DNA of 64,000 nt from Pseudomonas sp. MF4836 (GTDB taxonomy: Bacteria > Pseudomonadota > Gammaproteobacteria > Pseudomonadales > Pseudomonadaceae), in the NCBI RefSeq assembly GCF_002018875.1, contig NZ_MVOL01000003.1, positions 186,001 to 250,000 on the forward strand. Reading direction: 5' to 3'. The notes under the pieces are model-generated. The model saw only the letters and a program-made list of their open reading frames with translations, had not been told where the DNA came from and searched no databases. Every line of letters starts with the position of its first letter. Positions within the stretch are counted from its first letter, which is position 1. The position numbers and the translations under genes were made by a program. This document shows, one piece after another, positions 54,773 to 62,032 of the stretch.

Positions 54773-55483
54773 TTATTTGACATGCCGTCCGCCGTTGACG
54801 GTCAGGGTCGTGCCGGTGACGTAAGGGTTGTCCAGCAGGTAGCGCAGGCTCTGGTAGATCACTTCACTGCCGGGCTCGATGCCCAGCGCGGACTTGGCCA
54901 GGGCTTTGGCGCGGTACGCCGCGTCGTCGTCGGGGTTGAACAATAACAGGGCCGGGGCGATGCCGTTGACCTTGATCTGCGGCGCGTACTTGGCCGCGAA
55001 CGACAAGGTCAGGCTTTCCAACCCGGCTTTGCTGGCGCAGTAAGCGATGTGCTTGCTGCTGCCCTTGCGCGTCACGTCATCGCTGATGTGCACGATGTCT
55101 GCAACCGTCGAGTGCTGCAGCAGCTCGGCGCAATGCAGGTTGATCAAGTAGGGCGCCAGCATGTGCACGCCGAACATCCGGGTGAAGGCCTCGGCCTCGT
55201 CGCTGGCGCTTTCTGCCAGCCACTCGGAAGCGTTGTGCACGATGGCGCGCAGGCGGTCGGTGTGGGTTTTCAGCTGGTTGATGAAGGCGAGGATGCCGGC
55301 TTCGTCGGACAGGTCGGCAAACAGCACGGTCGCGCCCTGGTTGCGCAGGACGTCGACCCCCGGGCGTTCGGTGCGGTAGGTGACGATCACCGGGTGGCCG
55401 TCTTCCAGCAGCCGCCGTGCGCAATGCAAGCCGACTCGCTGGCTGGCGCCAGTGATCAGGATCGGGGCAGGGGAAGCATTCAT
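54773..55483 (-). CDS. folM: Dihydromonapterin reductase FolM
   Basis: FolM is a short-chain dehydrogenase that reduces dihydromonapterin to tetrahydromonapterin, the cofactor used by bacterial phenylalanine hydroxylase in Pseudomonas. The 236-residue length fits. The NADPH motif TGASQRVGLHCARRL is the Arg-containing pteridine-reductase type, and the catalytic YCASKAG is present. ATG 55483 is chosen over the in-frame ATG nine codons upstream. It heads folM-folE-folX and follows the membrane ABM gene by 82 bp. Confidence 0.93.
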   Translation of the reverse strand: MNASPAPILITGASQRVGLHCARRLLEDGHPVIVTYRTERPGVDVLRNQGATVLFADLSDEAGILAFINQLKTHTDRLRAIVHNASEWLAESASDEAEAFTRMFGVHMLAPYLINLHCAELLQHSTVADIVHISDDVTRKGSSKHIAYCASKAGLESLTLSFAAKYAPQIKVNGIAPALLLFNPDDDAAYRAKALAKSALGIEPGSEVIYQSLRYLLDNPYVTGTTLTVNGGRHVK

Positions 55484-55565
55484 GAACGGCTCGCGTCGCG
55501 GGTGGAGCAAAACTATACCAGCGACGGCCGGGCAATGCAGGCGACCGCTCGGCGGCCGCCGGGGC

Positions 55566-56135
55566 TCAAGGGTTCTGGGTCGAGGCTGCGGCAGGCAGCG
55601 GACGCGGCGCGCTGCTGTTGAGCCAGCCGGACAGCAGGTGGGTCGACAACGGAATAAACAGATAAACCATCAGTGGCGTCAGGGCCAGGGTGCTGACGAA
55701 CACCCGGCTCAACAGCCCCAGGTCGGCAAGCAGCGGGCCGAGGACGAAATTGAACAGCAGGGACACCGGAAAGAACGCCAGCCAGATGGCCACTGCCTGT
55801 TTCCAGCGTGGCGGACGCTGGCCGATGGCGCCGAACCAGCCATCGATGCCGCTGACCCGATGTTCCGACGGGTGCGCGAACAGGTCGCCGCCACGTCCCA
55901 GCCAGGCCGTACGCGAAGCGGAATGCTCCCAGGCATGCAGGGTCTGTTCGTCGGCGAAACGGAAGATGATCTGGAATTCGTCATCGTCGGGCGGCGGGGC
56001 GAGCACGCCGGAGCCCAGGTAGCCGGGGAAGTCGGTGGCCAGTTGTTCGCCTTCGCGCAGCCAGGCGATCAGGTCCTGATAGCGACCATTGGCGACGCGA
56101 CGCGCAACCATGAGGGTGACGGGTGAGGTAGACAT
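55566..56135 (-). CDS. Antibiotic biosynthesis monooxygenase-domain membrane protein
   Basis: This 189-residue protein joins an N-terminal ABM domain (about 4-95; VTLMVARRVANGRYQDLIAWLREGE, FQIIFRFADEQTLHAWEHS) to two C-terminal membrane helices (about 115-135 and 147-168). ABM folds are found in small heme-degrading or quinol oxygenases, but catalytic residues cannot be assigned. ATG 56135 follows TACGGAG. It is divergent from the LitR-type regulator across 182 bp and may be its target; it also starts the run of minus-strand fol genes. Confidence 0.85.
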   Translation of the reverse strand: MSTSPVTLMVARRVANGRYQDLIAWLREGEQLATDFPGYLGSGVLAPPPDDDEFQIIFRFADEQTLHAWEHSASRTAWLGRGGDLFAHPSEHRVSGIDGWFGAIGQRPPRWKQAVAIWLAFFPVSLLFNFVLGPLLADLGLLSRVFVSTLALTPLMVYLFIPLSTHLLSGWLNSSAPRPLPAAASTQNP

Positions 56136-56317
56136 TATGTATCTCCGTAAAACCAATGCGTTGCCTGGGTAAGGCAAACACCAGATACGGCCCGGGGTGG
56201 TGGGCGCGCCTGGCTCTTCACAAAAACAAGCAAGGATTATTCCTGATTGCGTCAAATACGCCAGCGTCAGCGGTCGATTTTCTGTTTATTGAGGCGCAAG
56301 CACTCAGGGGGAGTAGA

Positions 56318-57313
56318 ATGGCCGCCACTTTGTTGATCGGTGTTTCTGCCCAGATGCCCGTTACTACTGAACTTGCCCGTGCTCACCAGCCCGCCAGCGC
56401 AGTCGCGCAGGAGGACCTGTTTCCGATTCGTGAAGTCTCGCGGCGTACCGGTATCAACCCGGTCACCTTGCGGGCATGGGAGCGGCGCTATGGCCTGATC
56501 CAGCCGACGCGCACCGAAAGTGGGCACCGCCTGTATTCCACGGCCGATGTCGAGACAGTGCGTGAAATCCTCAGTTGGATCGAACGCGGGGTCGCGGTGA
56601 GCAAGGTCGGCAAGATCCTGGCCAAGACCCAGGCTGCCCAGTCCCTGCCCAGCGTGTTGGCGGACACCAGCCTGGCCGGCGAGTACAAGCAGTGGTGCAG
56701 CCAGCTGAAAGTAGCGGTGAGCGCTTTTGACGAGGCCCAGTTGGAGCGGCTTTATGGGCAGATTTTTTCCAGTTATGCGCTGCCGGTGGTGTTCCAGGAC
56801 ATCCTGATGCCGTTCTGGAAGCAGCTGTTACAGCATCAGGAGCCCTTCGGCCACACCAGCGAGTGGCTGTTTCTGGATGGGTTTCTGCGTTCGCGCATGA
56901 CCCAGCGCCTGCTGCTGCAACGCGGCAGCCAGACGCGTCGGGTGCTGTTGACGGCCCTCGGCGAGCACTGCCACGAGCTGGAGTTGCTGGTGGCGGCGCT
57001 GATACTGGGCAACGACGAGATTGGCGTCAGCGTGTTGGGCCTGGGCGTGCCCTTCGACGAGTTGACCCTGGTCTGTGAAAAAATCCAACCGGCGGCGCTG
57101 GTGCTGTTCTCCAGCCGGGCGCCGACCACCGAGTTGCCACGCCGCCTGGTCCGCCTGGCCATGACCCTCAATTGCCCGGTGCTGCTGGCCGGTGATACCG
57201 CAGAGCTGGCCCAGGAAAGCCTGCAGGCGTTGGCGGTGGGCTGCCTGGGCAATGACGGACGCTTGATGCCGCAGCGCTTGCGGCAGTTTCTCGGCGGCAA
57301 GCTGGACACCTGA
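56318..57313 (+). CDS. MerR-type regulator of the LitR/CarH family (class II-like)
   Basis: This 331-residue protein has an N-terminal MerR winged helix (about 35-105; REVSRRTGINPVTLRAWERRYGLI, SGHRLYS) and a C-terminal region with the architecture of CarH/LitR cobalamin-binding repressors. The His-containing GEHCHELELLVAALIL segment of the lower B12 domain is kept. The Wx9EH upper-ligand motif of the helical bundle is not found; the matching place reads SEWLFLDGFLRSRM. This fits class II LitR proteins, which in Pseudomonas respond to light through a nearby short LOV protein and not through adenosylcobalamin. Just such a LOV gene lies 680 bp downstream. ATG 56318 follows GGGGGAG; Met at 56354 is an alternative. 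Confidence 0.88.
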   Translation: MAATLLIGVSAQMPVTTELARAHQPASAVAQEDLFPIREVSRRTGINPVTLRAWERRYGLIQPTRTESGHRLYSTADVETVREILSWIERGVAVSKVGKILAKTQAAQSLPSVLADTSLAGEYKQWCSQLKVAVSAFDEAQLERLYGQIFSSYALPVVFQDILMPFWKQLLQHQEPFGHTSEWLFLDGFLRSRMTQRLLLQRGSQTRRVLLTALGEHCHELELLVAALILGNDEIGVSVLGLGVPFDELTLVCEKIQPAALVLFSSRAPTTELPRRLVRLAMTLNCPVLLAGDTAELAQESLQALAVGCLGNDGRLMPQRLRQFLGGKLDT

Positions 57314-57329
57314 GGCGCCCGCGACGGGT

Positions 57330-57935
57330 TCAAATATGCAGGTCGGGGTGGGTCAGGCGGTGCTGTTGCAGGATGTATTGGCGCAGGCGCTCGGTCTGAT
57401 CCTTGTCGGACTGGTTCAGGCGATAGGCATAGCAGCCCTTGGCGGTCTGGCGTTCGAAGGTGCCGCGCAGGGCGATGCGTTCATAGCCTGAGGGGCTGAA
57501 CCACAAGGCAAACTGCCGAGGCGGCTTGCTGCGACCGCGCACTTCCAGCAACACACCCTTGAACGAAACCTCACGCACCCAGAGCGCGCCGGGCTGGCCG
57601 CGCACATTCTGCAGCGCCACCGGCTGCTCCAGGTTCAGGCGCCAGGGCCGGACCATGGGCCCGTCTTCAAAGATGCTGGGCACGCCCAGACGCAAATGCA
57701 GCGCATGAAATTCATCCTCCACCAATTGCAGGGGGAAGGTCATTTGCTGGTTGTCGAAATGGGCCTGGATCGTCACCTGTTCATTGGCTGCCAGGTGCGT
57801 GAGCAGGTCGCGGATCTGTGCTCCGCCATTGACCAGCAGGCTGGATGTCGCATCCCGCGTGTTGAGTTGCGGGTTGTGCTGCATGGTCTGAATGAAGTCC
57901 AGTTCATCCTGGGTCAGGAGGGCGTCACGCTGCAT
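57330..57935 (-). CDS. Degenerate YcgR/PilZ-like protein
   Basis: This 201-residue protein resembles YcgR-type proteins: an N-terminal beta domain (about 25-95; IRDLLTHLAANEQVTIQAHFDNQQMTFPLQL) and a C-terminal PilZ-like barrel (about 100-200). The c-di-GMP motifs are imperfect: RxxxR is reduced to VRPWR and D/NxSxxG reads EVSFKG. It may thus bind c-di-GMP weakly or not at all. It lies between the LitR-type gene (convergent) and the LOV gene, on the same strand as LOV and 57 bp after it, so it may be co-transcribed with it and link light to surface behaviour. No ATG-near ribosome site stands out except GAGCAGCATC upstream. Confidence 0.7.
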   Translation of the reverse strand: MQRDALLTQDELDFIQTMQHNPQLNTRDATSSLLVNGGAQIRDLLTHLAANEQVTIQAHFDNQQMTFPLQLVEDEFHALHLRLGVPSIFEDGPMVRPWRLNLEQPVALQNVRGQPGALWVREVSFKGVLLEVRGRSKPPRQFALWFSPSGYERIALRGTFERQTAKGCYAYRLNQSDKDQTERLRQYILQQHRLTHPDLHI

Positions 57936-57992
57936 GATGCTGCTCGGAAGGGAAAGGTTACGAAATCACTGCGGATTCGATGAATAAGAACA

Positions 57993-58466
57993 TTAAATCT
58001 TCAGCCCGTTGGTGCCATTCGTCGCTTTCAACGCCGCCAGCTCAGCCTGGACTTCAGCCAACTGGCCTTCGACCTGGGCCAGGCGTTGTTGCGCCTTGAC
58101 CTGCACCGTCACATCTTTCTGCACGCCAATGAAATAGGTCAGTTGATCGTGTTCATTGAACACCGGGGTAATCGACAGCTCATTCCAGAAATGGCTGCCG
58201 TCCTTGCGGTAGTTGCGCAGCACCTGGCGACATGGCCGGCCCTGGCCCAGGGCTTGGCGGATCGCCTCCAGCCCGGGCTGGTCACGGTCGCCGGACTGCA
58301 GGAAGCGGCAGTCCTGATACAGCACTTCATCGGCGCTGTAGCCGGTCAGCTTCTCGAACGCCGGGTTGACGTAAATAACGATGTTGTCTTCGCCTTCCTG
58401 TTCGGCGACCACAATCCCGTCATTGGAGGCGTTGATCACCAGTTGCAGCAGGTGGGCGTTGATCAT
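57993..58466 (-). CDS. Short LOV blue-light photoreceptor
   Basis: This 157-residue protein is a stand-alone LOV domain with no fused effector, like PpSB1-LOV and PpSB2-LOV of P. putida. From MINAHLLQLVINASNDGIVV, the photoadduct cysteine is Cys53 in LYQDCRFLQ and the flavin-sensing Gln116 is in FIGVQKDV, both at the PpSB numbering. FMN-phosphate arginines Arg54, Arg61 and Arg70 are kept, but position 66 is Leu where PpSB1 has Arg. A C-terminal helix of about 38 residues (VQVKAQQRLAQVEGQLAEVQ onwards) looks like a coiled coil. ATG 58466 is chosen as the family start; ATG 58481 adds five residues. It very likely pairs with the LitR-type regulator nearby. Confidence 0.93.
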   Translation of the reverse strand: MINAHLLQLVINASNDGIVVAEQEGEDNIVIYVNPAFEKLTGYSADEVLYQDCRFLQSGDRDQPGLEAIRQALGQGRPCRQVLRNYRKDGSHFWNELSITPVFNEHDQLTYFIGVQKDVTVQVKAQQRLAQVEGQLAEVQAELAALKATNGTNGLKI

Positions 58467-58491
58467 TACAGGTGTCCGCATTTATCGGCAG

Positions 58492-58517
58492 TGCCGGCAT
58501 TCTAAGACATGCCGGCA
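58492..58517. promoter_or_regulatory. Twin TGCCGGCA palindromes upstream of LOV gene
   Basis: Two identical 8-bp perfect palindromes TGCCGGCA stand at 58492-58499 and 58510-58517, centred 18 bp apart, in the 142-bp region between the divergent LOV and flavodoxin starts. The pair begins 26 bp before the LOV ATG. The repeat also could fold as one hairpin. No regulator can be named. Confidence 0.45.
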
Positions 58518-58608
58518 AGCTGTCCACTGGCCATGAGTGCTAAAGGATCGGATTGTACCGTTCAGCTGGTAATATCCCAGGCTTTTACTCAGTTACAGGA
58601 TCAGATTG

Positions 58609-59064
58609 ATGAAAGTCGCCATCCTTTCCGGCTCGGTGTACGGCACCGCTGAAGAAGTCGCCCGGCACGCCGCCAAGCTGCTCAACGCCGCAGGTTTCGA
58701 GGCCTGGCACAACCCGCGTGCGACCCTGGCGGACGTCCAGGCCTTCGCGCCCGAGGCATTTCTTGCCGTGACTTCGACCACCGGCATGGGCGAGTTGCCG
58801 GACAACCTGCAACCTTTGTATTCGGCGATCCGTGATCAATTGCCGGCCGCCTGGCGTGGTCTGCCCGGCGCGGTGATCGGCCTGGGCGATGCCTGCTACG
58901 GCGATACCTATTGCGGCGGCGGGGAACAACTGCGTGAGCTGTTCGCCGAGCTTGGGGTGCGCGAAGTGCTGGAGATGCTGCGCCTGGACGCCAGCGAAAG
59001 CGTGACCCCGGAAACCGACGCCGAGCCCTGGCTGGCCGAGCTGGTCAACGTACTGCGCGGTTGA
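58609..59064 (+). CDS. Flavodoxin (MioC-like)
   Basis: This 151-residue flavodoxin-fold electron carrier binds FMN. The phosphate loop is LSGSVYGTAEEVARHAA (residues about 6-22), and the isoalloxazine-side loops are TSTTGMGELPDNL and GLGDACYGDTYCGGGEQL. The length and the SGSVYGTAEE loop are typical of the MioC type. ATG 58609 is directly preceded by an in-frame TTG that I ignore. Its last 20 bp overlap the end of the convergent lysR gene. Confidence 0.92.
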   Translation: MKVAILSGSVYGTAEEVARHAAKLLNAAGFEAWHNPRATLADVQAFAPEAFLAVTSTTGMGELPDNLQPLYSAIRDQLPAAWRGLPGAVIGLGDACYGDTYCGGGEQLRELFAELGVREVLEMLRLDASESVTPETDAEPWLAELVNVLRG

Positions 59065-59941
59065 CCGAGCGCTCGCGCAGCAGCGCCAGCCAGGCCTGGG
59101 CGGCCTTGGATAGGTACGCTCCCTGACGCCAGATAAAGGCGATGTCCCAGCGTAGATAGTCGGGCGCCTGCAACGTCAGGCGCACCAGGCCCGGGCGCAC
59201 CAGGCCACGGGCCACGACGCTGGGCAGCAGCACCACGCCCTGGCCGGCCACCACCAGTGCAGCGAGAAAGTCGGCCTGGCCGCTGCGCCCCCCTTCGCGC
59301 GGGGTAAAGCCCACTTGCTGGCAGGCCTGCAGCAGGCGGTCGTTAAGCACGAAGCTGCGCTGATAGAGCAGAAACGGCGTATCGGCCAACTCTTCCAGGC
59401 GTACCTGGGCATTCATCGCCAGTGGGTGATCGGCCGGCAGCAGCGCGTCCAGCGGTTCGTCGCAGAACGGCTGATAGGCAAACAGCGGGTCCTTGGGCGT
59501 GAGGCTGCCGCCGATCTCCAGTTCTCCATTGAGCACGGCCTGCTCGATGTTCAGGCTGCCGCCTTCGAGCAACTGCACGTTGATGTTCGGGTAGCGCCGC
59601 CGGTATTCGGCAAACAGGCTGGCGAACAGCGCATCGCTGCCCAGCAGCGGCAAGCCCAGGCGCAATTCGCCCCGTGCCAGCTGGCTCAAGTCATCCAGTT
59701 CGCTGAGTAACTCGTTGCGCAGGCGCAGCATGCCTTCGGCCCGTTGCAGCACCACGCTGCCGGCCGCCGTCAGGTGGATATGGGAACCGAGACGATCCAG
59801 CAGCGGCGTGCCCAGGCTCTGTTCCAGCTGGGCGATCTGCTTGCTGACCGCCGATTGGCTGATGTGCAAGGTCTTGGCGGCCTGGGTGAAACCACCCTGA
59901 TGAATCACTTCGACGAAGCTGCGCAGTTGTTTGAAGTCCAT
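59045..59941 (-). CDS. LysR-family transcriptional regulator
   Basis: This 298-residue LysR-type regulator has an N-terminal winged helix (MDFKQLRSFVEVIHQGGFTQAAKTLHISQSAVSKQIAQLE) and a C-terminal substrate-binding-like effector domain. ATG 59941 starts the standard family form; the longer in-frame start at 60040 overlaps lrgA and is rejected. It is divergent from the LrgA/LrgB pair and carries a perfect LysR-type palindrome (59949-59963) 8 bp before its start, so autoregulation and control of the pair are likely. CidR has this role in staphylococci; the inducer here is unknown. Confidence 0.92.
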   Translation of the reverse strand: MDFKQLRSFVEVIHQGGFTQAAKTLHISQSAVSKQIAQLEQSLGTPLLDRLGSHIHLTAAGSVVLQRAEGMLRLRNELLSELDDLSQLARGELRLGLPLLGSDALFASLFAEYRRRYPNINVQLLEGGSLNIEQAVLNGELEIGGSLTPKDPLFAYQPFCDEPLDALLPADHPLAMNAQVRLEELADTPFLLYQRSFVLNDRLLQACQQVGFTPREGGRSGQADFLAALVVAGQGVVLLPSVVARGLVRPGLVRLTLQAPDYLRWDIAFIWRQGAYLSKAAQAWLALLRERSVNRAVR

Positions 59942-59948
59942 GGTCTTG

Positions 59949-59963
59949 ATTCCATATTGGAAT
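59949..59963. promoter_or_regulatory. LysR-type operator palindrome
   Basis: ATTCCATATTGGAAT is a perfect 15-bp dyad (arms ATTCCA and TGGAAT with TAT centre) and contains the T-N11-A spacing of LysR boxes. It sits between lysR (8 bp) and lrgA (75 bp), close to the lysR start, as expected for autorepression. Confidence 0.7.
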
Positions 59964-60038
59964 GGCTTCCAGTCTAACAATTCGCTTCGGTGATGGCAGG
60001 TGCTTGCATAAAATACAGGCCTGCGAGGACCGAATTCC

Positions 60039-60425
60039 ATGAACGCTGCACTGTTGAAACACCTGGGGCGCCTGCTCGGCGAATTGGCGGTATTGCTGGG
60101 TATTTATCTGCTGGGCTGCCAGTTGGCCCTGTGGCTGGCGTGGCCGATACCCGGTGGCGTCATCGGCCTGGCCTTGTTGCTGCTGTGCTTTGCCCTGGGC
60201 TGGGTCAAGCCGGCGGCGCTGCAACTGGGCGCCGGCCTGCTGATGGCCGAGATGCTGCTGTTTTTCATTCCGGCACTGATGAGCCTGCTCGACTATGGCG
60301 GCCTGCTGCGCGATGACGGCTGGCGGATCCTGCTGGTGATCGCGGTCAGCACCTTGATGGTGATGCTGGTCACGGCCTTTACCGTCGAGTGGGTGTGCCG
60401 TTGGAGGATGCGCCATGAAGCTTGA
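60039..60425 (+). CDS. CidA/LrgA family holin-like protein
   Basis: This 128-residue inner-membrane protein has four hydrophobic segments and the family pattern LGELAVLLGIYLLGCQLALWL and PIPGGVIGLALLLLCF. CidA/LrgA proteins are holin-like and affect murein hydrolase activity and lysis; relatives are also linked to pyruvate and glycolate transport. It overlaps the LrgB gene by 11 bp and is divergent from the LysR regulator, the usual layout in Pseudomonas. Confidence 0.92.
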   Translation: MNAALLKHLGRLLGELAVLLGIYLLGCQLALWLAWPIPGGVIGLALLLLCFALGWVKPAALQLGAGLLMAEMLLFFIPALMSLLDYGGLLRDDGWRILLVIAVSTLMVMLVTAFTVEWVCRWRMRHEA

Positions 60426-61101
60426 GCTGATGCCGATGTTCTGGCTGGCGCTGACCCTGGGCGCCTACCTGTTCAGTCGCTGGCTGTACAAGCGCACCGG
60501 TCGCTACCTGCTGTCGCCGCTAATCCTGGTGCCGGTGTTGTTGCTGGCGATCGCCGTGCCGTTGCACACCGCCTATGCCGAGTATTCCGCCAACACCCAT
60601 TGGCTGATGCTGGTGCTGGGACCGGTGACGGTGGCGTTCGCCGTGCCGATCTGGCAGCAGCGGCAGCTGTTGATACGCCACTGGTCGGCGCTGCTGCTGG
60701 GCATGCTGGCGGGCAGCGCGGCCTCGATTGCCAGCTCTTACGGCCTGGCCCATGCCCTGGCCCTGGACAGTTCGGTGACCCTGTCGCTGGTGCCGCGTTC
60801 GATCACCACGCCCTTTGCCATGCCCCTGGCCCGGGACCTGGGTGGGGTGCCGGAACTGACGGCGGTGTTCGTGATGTTCACCGGGGTGTTCGGGGCGATG
60901 CTCGGGGGGGTGCTGCTGCGCTGGTTACCCCTGCGCAGCGCCCTGGCCCGTGGCGCATTGTTTGGCGTCGGTGCCCATGGCGCCGGTGTCAGCCGGGCCC
61001 ATGAGGTAGGGGGCGAGGAAGGCTCTGTGGCGGGGCTGGTGATGGTCCTGACCGGCTTGCTCAACCTGTTCGCCGCACCCTTATTGGCGTCGTTGCTTTG
61101 A
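60415..61101 (+). CDS. CidB/LrgB family protein
   Basis: This 228-residue polytopic protein of the LrgB family has about six membrane segments. Typical family motifs are SSYGLAHALALDSSVTLSLVPRSITTPFAMPLARDLGG and GVGAHGAGVSRAHEVGGEEGSVAGLVMVLTG. It works with the LrgA/CidA product in cell-lysis control or small organic acid movement. Its ATG lies inside the end of the preceding gene, so the two are coupled. Confidence 0.93.
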   Translation: MKLELMPMFWLALTLGAYLFSRWLYKRTGRYLLSPLILVPVLLLAIAVPLHTAYAEYSANTHWLMLVLGPVTVAFAVPIWQQRQLLIRHWSALLLGMLAGSAASIASSYGLAHALALDSSVTLSLVPRSITTPFAMPLARDLGGVPELTAVFVMFTGVFGAMLGGVLLRWLPLRSALARGALFGVGAHGAGVSRAHEVGGEEGSVAGLVMVLTGLLNLFAAPLLASLL

Positions 61102-61249
61102 CGCCGATTTGTACCGATTGGTACCAAAACGAACACTGACTCGCTCGGCCAGTAAGCTGGCTGCCAATGCAACTACCTGAAGCCGGGTGCCTGACTAGAC
61201 TGCTTCCACGTTCACACAATAATAAGAACACCCCATCGAGGAGCTTGCC

Positions 61250-62032
61250 GTGAGTCTAGCCACCGTTCAAACGTCCCAGAGTGTGAAAGACCAGGTCAGC
61301 GCCGCCGAATGGCAGACCCGCGTCGACCTGGCTGCCTGCTATCGGCTGGTGGCGATGCATGGCTGGGATGACCTGATCTTCACCCACATTTCAGCCAAGG
61401 TGCCCGGCACCGAAGATTTCCTGATCAACCCCTTCGGCTTGATGTTTCACGAGATCACCGCCTCCAGCCTGGTGAAGGTCGATCAGGCCGGCAACAAGCT
61501 GATGGACAGCCCCTACGAGATCAACCCGGCCGGTTACACCATCCACAGCGCGGTGCATGAAGTGCGTCACGACGTGGTGTGTGTGCTGCACACCCACACC
61601 GCGGCGGGCGTCGCGGTCTCGGCGCAGAAGCAGGGCGTACTGCCCATCAGCCAGCAGTCGCTGTTCGTGTTGTCGAGCCTGGCCTATCACGCCTATGAAG
61701 GGGTGGCGCTGAACCCTGAGGAGAAGGCGCGGTTGCAGGCGGACCTGGGCGAAAACAACTTTCTGATGCTGCATAACCACGGCCTGCTGACCTGTGGCGG
61801 CACCATCGCCGACACCTTCCTGATGATGTTCACCTTCCAGCGCGCCTGCGATATCCAGGTGCTGGCGCAGAACGGCGGCGCGGAGCTGATTGCCATCGAG
61901 CCGCAGATTCTCGCGGGGGCCAAGGCGATGCTCGCCGGGGTCACCAAAAGCGCTCAGGGCATGGGCGGCCTGCTGGCCTGGCCGGCGCTGCTGCGCAAAC
62001 TCGATAAACAAGACCCGGGTTACAAACTCTAA
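61250..62032 (+). CDS. Class II aldolase/adducin family protein
   Basis: This 260-residue protein has the class II aldolase/adducin N-terminal-like fold. The zinc histidines are visible in VCVLHTHTAAG and MLHNHGLL, and WDDLIFTHISAKVPG opens the domain. Members cleave or epimerise sugar phosphates or lack aldolase activity; the substrate here is not evident. The start is GTG 61250, seven bases after a strong GAGGAG. It heads a three-gene set with a hydrolase (1-bp overlap) and an SDR. Confidence 0.9.
   Translation: MSLATVQTSQSVKDQVSAAEWQTRVDLAACYRLVAMHGWDDLIFTHISAKVPGTEDFLINPFGLMFHEITASSLVKVDQAGNKLMDSPYEINPAGYTIHSAVHEVRHDVVCVLHTHTAAGVAVSAQKQGVLPISQQSLFVLSSLAYHAYEGVALNPEEKARLQADLGENNFLMLHNHGLLTCGGTIADTFLMMFTFQRACDIQVLAQNGGAELIAIEPQILAGAKAMLAGVTKSAQGMGGLLAWPALLRKLDKQDPGYKL

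Noticed and set aside
56136..56317. LitR box between the ABM gene and the LitR-type gene
   Set aside because: I looked for TGTACA-type half-sites with 12-bp spacing and found none; the best matches (ATGTATC, AATACG) are single and poor.
61108..61128. Inverted repeat TTTGTACC/GGTACCAAA as operator of the aldolase set
   Set aside because: Only 5 bp pair perfectly once aligned about a common centre, and it lies over 120 bp before the start; too weak to list as a feature.
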